Shown piece after piece: positions 58,751-64,000 of a stretch of 64,000 nt of DNA. The stretch is taken from contig JAPVLO010000055.1 of NCBI GenBank assembly GCA_027257055.1, forward strand, positions 8,579,501-8,643,500, read 5' to 3'. The notes beneath the pieces are model-generated. The model searched no databases. It was not told the origin of the DNA and saw only the letters and a list, made by a program, of their open reading frames with translations. Made by a program: the position numbers and the translations under genes. The DNA comes from Cephalopachus bancanus. Taxonomy: Eukaryota; Chordata; Mammalia; Primates; Tarsiidae. The first letter of the stretch is position 1, and every line of letters starts with the position of its first letter.

Positions 58751-60540
58751 GTGTGACTGTGATAAAGTGAGCTGTCCTTGGCTTTTCTGATTTATTTTTG
58801 ATTTGCCTGGTGGGACTAAAATAACTCCTTCACAAAGTTGGGAGAAGTAAACAGGACTAGCTTTCTGAGGACTTGGCACACACTGGGGCTCTACCAGGCT
58901 CCTGAGGACTGGGCCTCTGCCACATTCAGGGACGTCTCAGCAGTTCTATGAGATACTCTCTCTACCTCACTGAATGACCCAAACAACCTGGGAAGATTGC
59001 TACTAATATCATCCCGTTTTACAGATGAGGACATGGGAATCCCTTTCTATGTTTCCTTTTGTCTTACCAATTGTTTGTTTCATTAGCACCGTTCACTAGC
59101 TGCTCATACCGCATAGGAACCCAAGCTCCTTCCCACGACAGACCAGGTCCTACGCCGTCTTCACCATTGTCCCCTGCAAGCTGGATCCCAGCCACAGACT
59201 GTCTCCCAGTTCACTCAGACCATGTTTTCTTATCCTTTCAAAACATGCTTTCCTTCAAGCAAGATCTCTCAGAGGACAGAGGCCTCTCCTGATCCACCCC
59301 TTTCCATCTTGGTTTAGCACAAACAATAATCACTTTGACTCTGGTGGCATTTGCTAAAGAGATGTTGATTTTTAAGGGATGGTACTGTTGCCCATGGCAA
59401 AGCAGAGAGGGCGATGCACCATGTTTATTGTCCATTAACTGGAAGGCAATGCGGCAGGGAAAAATTCATGATCCACCCAGCTTCTGGGAGGCATGAGCAC
59501 AGATTAAAATGTGGCGGGAGAGTTGATGCACTTGGCACCAGGGAGATATTTCTGCCCACAGTGATCAATATGGGAGGAAAAGTCAGAGAAGACCCCTCTG
59601 CTAATATATTAGCAGAGAACAGAATCAGGCAATGACTGTGAGACCATATTCAGAAGAATGAGGAAGGCCTTCCATCGGCAGAAGCTGTGTGGGCTGTAGA
59701 CTATCATGGAGTAGGGAAGGTCTTGTTCTCATTGCCCTGACCAATGGTGACTTCTCTGGGAAGGAGAGAGCAAGAGGTTGGTACCCCAATTCTATTGTCA
59801 GCTAAGAGCAGGAAAGTGACTTTAGTGCTCCTGGTCCTATCCAGTCACTGCAGAGTCAGGCTCGAGGAGAGTGAGGACGACCCTGAGTGACTGCTCACAG
59901 GTGAAGTTTACCCATCAGTCGCAGGGTCTACTCTGCAAGATAACAGATGGGGTGTTTTCATGCTCAGGACTTTTCTTGGTTTCCTAATCCTTCCCTACTT
60001 GCATCTTCTTTCCCTTCCGATGTACTTGTGCATGTCAGGCGAGGTGAAACATAAGACCCTGCTTCCACTCTTCAGTTATGTTCCTACTCTATTTAGTTGG
60101 GTGTTTTGAGACTCAGACCACAGATAAGCCCCTAGCCCATGTCTGGCACATAACAGGGGCTCTCTGAAGTTTCGTCCATCTGAACTTTCTTAAGGGAAAG
60201 GGCCATCCTGCATTTCATATATCACGTTTTTCCTAATACTAGGTGTCCAATAAATCTTTGTTAAATAGTTTCATTTAATCTCACATAAGAAGACAGCTAT
60301 AGCTGCTTCTTTGTCAGGTAAGTTCTAGAATAAAGAGCCCTAAACAATATTGTTTAGTCGGTGGTTAATGGATGCTTCTAATGAACTACTTAGGAGTCGT
60401 CTGTTTTTGGTATCATGCAACTTGAGTTCAAATCCCAGATCCTCTACTTACTATTACGGGATCTTAAAAATGTAAGTATAAGTCACAGTTTCCAGGAGAA
60501 TATGACATCGCACATACACACATGCACACACACGTATGTA
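58751..60540. other. Unassigned, with one perfect palindrome and MIR/L2 scraps
   Basis: 58975-59040 (ATCATCCCGTTTTACAGATGAGGACATGGG) is MIR-like. 60115-60275 (TGTCTGGCACATAACAGGGGC ... TCCAATAAATCTTTG) is L2-like. A perfect 22-bp palindrome lies at 59596-59617. No exon recognised. Confidence 0.45.
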
Positions 60541-60689
60541 TGTCAGGATCTCACCCTTTCACCCAGGCTGGAGTACAGTGGCACTCTATCATTGCTTATC
60601 ACAGCCTTGACCTTCTGGGCTCAAGCAATCCTTCCCACTTCACTTTCCAAAGTACGGGGATTACAGAAATGAACCATCATGCCCGTCCA
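60541..60689 (-). mobile_element. Monomeric Alu (FLAM-like), antisense
   Basis: CAGGATCTCACCCTTTCACCCAGG, then CACAGCCTTGACCTTCTGGGC, ends ATGAACCATCATGCCCGTCC. Only one arm, the left-monomer type, with an eroded tail replaced by CACACA/TGTATG text. Older than the dimeric Alus. Confidence 0.85.
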
Positions 60690-61273
60690 TGAGTGAAACA
60701 GTGTAAATGCCCTATACGTGATGGCTATTTCTGTTGTATTTCTCTGATAAGTTAGCTTTGGTAACCATAATGCTGGATGGATGGACTATGTTCCAAGTAC
60801 TGTGAAAGGGCATCAGGCCTGGTGTTCCTGAGTCCTGTTTTTCATCCACCTGGCATGCACTGATACATTCGTGCAGACCTGTAGAGCAGTCGAGACTGCA
60901 TTAAATTTTAGCTTGAACGTTGCACTGAACAAAGGGTCCTTTGGGCCTTCTTAGCAACCTTGCCAGACAGTCATGGAAATCACTGTCTCAGGATGCTGTT
61001 AATTCAATCCAGCAAAACATCACTTTTGAAAGTCTATTTTTTATTCTATGAAGAAATCTTTTTTTATCATGTCTCCAAATCTGTCCTTATACTGACTTCT
61101 AGGTAGAAACAGAATTATCTCTATACCATATGATAATCTTTCAGTATCTCAAAAATTTCCCTTTGTTAAAGATACTGTGGTAAAGTTATATATCTTATTG
61201 CCATTATTTTTGAACCTACAAACTTATTTTCCCTTAATCTCACCTCCCCAATTAGCATGTATGTATTTAGAAA
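60690..61273. other. No recognised feature
   Basis: Unassigned stretch between two Alus. Confidence 0.5.
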
Positions 61274-61284
61274 CAGAAAATTGG

Positions 61285-61591
61285 ACTGGGTACGGTGGCT
61301 CACGCCTATAATCCCAGTTGGGAGACTGAGATGAGAGGATTGCTTGAGCTCACGGGTTTGAGACCAGTCTAGGCAACTTGGTGAGACCTCATCTTTACAA
61401 TAAATAAAAACAATTAGCTGGACGTGGTGGTGCATGTCTGTGGTTCCAGCTACTTGGAAGGCTGAGTTGAAAGGATCACCTGAGCCCAGCAGGTTGAGGC
61501 TGCGGTGGTCATGAGCATGCTATTACACTCCAGCCTGGGCAACAGAGTGAGACTTTGACTCAAAAAAACAAAAACAAAAGAAAGAAAGAAT
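61285..61591 (+). mobile_element. Alu, full length
   Basis: ACTGGGTACGGTGGCTCACGCC start with a ~10-bp deletion after ATCCCAG, CTACTTGGAAGGCTGAG right arm, mixed A/AAAG tail. TSD CAGAAAATTGG (61274-61284) / CAGAAAACTGG (61592-61602). Confidence 0.95.
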
Positions 61592-61602
61592 CAGAAAACT
61601 GG

Positions 61603-63979
61603 CCACTTTGTTAAGTCTGGGAAAACAAAAAACAGCAGATATACTTTGCCTTCCTTACATTGGACCCTGGTCACAGCTTGACTTCAACCAGTTCCCTTGG
61701 TCCCATGTTGTGTCAGGCTCTTTCGTTTGCTGAGGACTGGGAAGACTCAGAATAGCAAATCTTAAAGCTTCGTCTCACCCCCACCACCTATCTGCTCAAA
61801 CTTGTTTGCAGGAGCAGAGAAATACCAGCCAACCTCAAGACTGACAGGCCTTCGTGGCTAAGGCACTTGAGCTTTCAGAGGCCCACTGTTGTGTGTGCTG
61901 TCATTAAAGCACTCACTGTTGGTTGTCACTAAAGAATCTTCTTTTGGAAAGGTGTAAACATGTTGGCCTGTCAGAGGAAGTCATAAATCTCCCTGTTTAC
62001 ATCGCAATACAGTTTCCTGAATGGAAGAAGAGCTCATGCCAGTCTGATGCTTTGTTTCAACCTGGCCATCTGGGTTCAGACAGAATCTCGGGCTAACAAA
62101 CTGCGTAACCCCATAGCAAAAAAACATTCCACTGAAATCTTCTAAGGGTACTAAATCTTTCATGCCAGTGTTTTCTAATACACTATGAGGTCAGTTACTT
62201 CTTCCTCTACTTTCCCCCTGAAATTTAGCCCCAAAGCCTTGTTGTGTAATCTTCTTATTGCAAATGGCGAGAGCTAAGTCTACGAGAGTTATGCATAAGA
62301 AGGTGACCACACTTGTTACCAAGAGTAGAGAATTTTGGGGCAAGAAGACCTTAAGTTGAGTTAAGATGCTGTAACACAGCTGCTGAGCTTCCAAGGAATT
62401 CTATAGCATTCCAGGATCAGGATAGCATCAGAACCTGTCTAAACTTTACTGCTGAAGTTAATCTGGGGTCATTTGTTGATAAGGCAGCTTCTACAGTGCA
62501 AAAGACATTGCAAGAATGTGATAGTAACCAACTTATATTCAGTGTTGAGATCTCTTTATTGCAGATTAAATCCTGCACTGGGTCTCAGTCTCAAGTCTGA
62601 GGTAGGTGCCTGGGTAGGGTTGCAGGAACCCCGAATCCAAGCTTGCCAGTGGCTGACCCAATCTGATGCTAAAACCAGACTCTCACCTGGTGTCCAGGAG
62701 GTACAGCTCTCAAGGTTGTTTTGCGAACCTGGATTAAAGAAGGCAGGTATAGAATATATTGGTTCATTCTAAAACAACCAGCTACTGTCTTCTATGGGGT
62801 TCACAAAGAACTGTAAATAAACTTTAGTTCGAATAAAATAGCTGGAACCAGCACATCTGATCATTAATAGAGCATAGGCAGGATGTTCTAACTATAAAAC
62901 AATGAGTTCAGAGGAGGGGAAGAGGCCTCTGTGCCCTAGCAATCAGAGAAGGGCTCATAGAGGTGACCCATGAATAGACACGAGGAGAAATTCCTAGAAG
63001 GGCTGAGATGGGGTCCTCTGCCCTGCTTTCCTGATTCCCATAGAGCTGAAGGAGGTGAGCCAGGGTCTTAGCTGTTTTCTCTGGAGCTGCCTTGTTTTCA
63101 ATTGCAAGTGCTTGAAGATTAAGCTAATGAGCTATCCTGCCGCGGATGGTGGGGAGCCAATGCCTCCACCCTGGCACCCAGCCCTGGTTATTTTTCTTTT
63201 AAATAAAGAAACAGGCTGTCTAACATCAGGTGGAGACCTAGGTGCCTTGCACAGCCTCAGGTTGGAGAACATCTTTGCCTCGGGTGACAGATGGCCCCAT
63301 CACACTTCATCTCCCAGACCTCTGGCCCAAGCCATACTGCACATATGACACTCGAGTTGGTGACACTCTGTCATCCATTCCCATTAATATATGATAGAAC
63401 TCAATCAGTCCAGCTGCCAGGCCAGCACCAGAGTGGAGTTGCAGGAAGCAAAGAAACTGCTTGGACTCCTCAGTGACCTGCTTTCTTTTCCTCCCAGGCA
63501 ATACTTCAATGAAGATTTCTCGCCAGCATAGCAATATTTTGAATTCGCAGCTGATGATGATGTTTTGAATTGACCGTGCACGCCATTTATCAAAGCCCTG
63601 CTCCTCTTTAGAATTCTGGCAGGCATGCTACATACTGACTTAGAAGTCTGAGCAAAGCACAACTTTGTTTTTGTTTAGTGCTACTAAATTTGAAGGAGGT
63701 GTGTTTGTGGGTGAGTGTAGGTTTGAAGGAAAACATTTCCTATTTTTGTATAGTTCTGTATGTCAGGTTTTTGTTCACCTTCTGTTGTTTATTGTGCTCT
63801 TTTCTTTTTCTTTTTTTTCTAGCTTTGTTTTGCATCTTGTAGCATTTCAATTGAGACTGATGTCAGTTTTAAGACTCTAGAATTCTGTCTTTGCTGTAGA
63901 CTTGCAAAAGAGAATCACAAAGTTATTGGTGCAAAAAAGTTGTTGTTGTGGCAGGAAAGCACTGAATGATCATCTAACC
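61603..63979. other. No recognised feature
   Basis: About 2.4 kb without a repeat I can name. Short frames at 62473-62772 and 63055-63348 (99 and 97 codons) carry no known domain. GTGAGC/AG-type dinucleotides occur but nothing supports an exon. Confidence 0.45.
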
Positions 63980-64000
63980 CAGGGGTCCCCAAACTTCGAG
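63980..64000 (+). mobile_element. hAT-like DNA transposon terminus, cut by window end
   Basis: CAGGGGTCCCCAAACTTCG is the typical start of mammalian hAT/MER1-type elements. ATCTAACC just before it could be the 8-bp TSD. Only the first ~21 bp are visible. Confidence 0.55.

Overview
The window looks like intergenic or deep-intronic DNA from a strepsirrhine primate, most likely a lemur. The main evidence is the Alu family. Most copies read GATTGCCTGAGCCC then GGGTTCGAGACC in the left arm, CTACAATAAATCAAAAA in the linker, and a right arm with CCCAGCAGG and GGTGGCC. These differ from the human AluS/AluY forms, and some copies are CpG-rich with intact target-site duplications (TSDs). I saw no tRNA-derived galago-type monomers, which favours a lemur over a galago, but this is inference.

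No protein-coding exon is recognisable in 64 kb. The open frames are short and are either remnants inside LINEs, Alus and a mariner element or chance frames. The sequence is AT-rich and CpG-poor.

Layout. 0.3-3.8 kb: L2 debris, a short L1 3' end with an inverted tip, an MLT1-like LTR. 3.8-9.55 kb: a very old forward L1/HAL1-like element, split by a ~2.9 kb twin-primed lemur-type L1 and by an Alu. 9.5-13 kb: mostly unassigned, one Alu, and a CR1/L3-derived fragment that keeps many CpGs. 13.1-17.2 kb: a long antisense ancient LINE 3' region with a younger L1 and two Alus inside. 17.8-23 kb: a young Alu, a MIR, a GATA microsatellite, an Alu. 23.6-26.9 kb: a diverged ~765-bp direct duplication, one copy carrying an internal inversion and a later L1 insertion. 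27.2-28.9 kb: L2, interrupted by an MLT1 LTR that is interrupted by an Alu. 29-32 kb: Alu, old L1 and a TcMar DNA transposon split by an Alu. 33.85 kb: an 85-bp near-perfect hairpin. 35.2-36.5 kb: antisense L1 with an Alu. 37-47 kb: sparse MIR/L2, Alus and an ancient forward LINE 3' end. 48-49.7 kb: old antisense L1 holding a second clear twin-primed L1 (14-bp TSD) and an abutting Alu. 50-54.7 kb: L2, microsatellite, Alus. 54.7-57.5 kb: a repeat-poor stretch with candidate regulatory sites (paired octamers, a CTCF-like site). 57.9-58.75 kb: an antisense mariner transposase remnant with a half-Alu. 58.8-64 kb: mostly unique, with a monomeric Alu, a full Alu and a hAT-like terminus at the right edge.

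There is no operon-like gene cooperation to describe. The window mainly records layered retrotransposition. Family names come from recognising consensus-like stretches by eye. Element edges are approximate unless TSDs are given.
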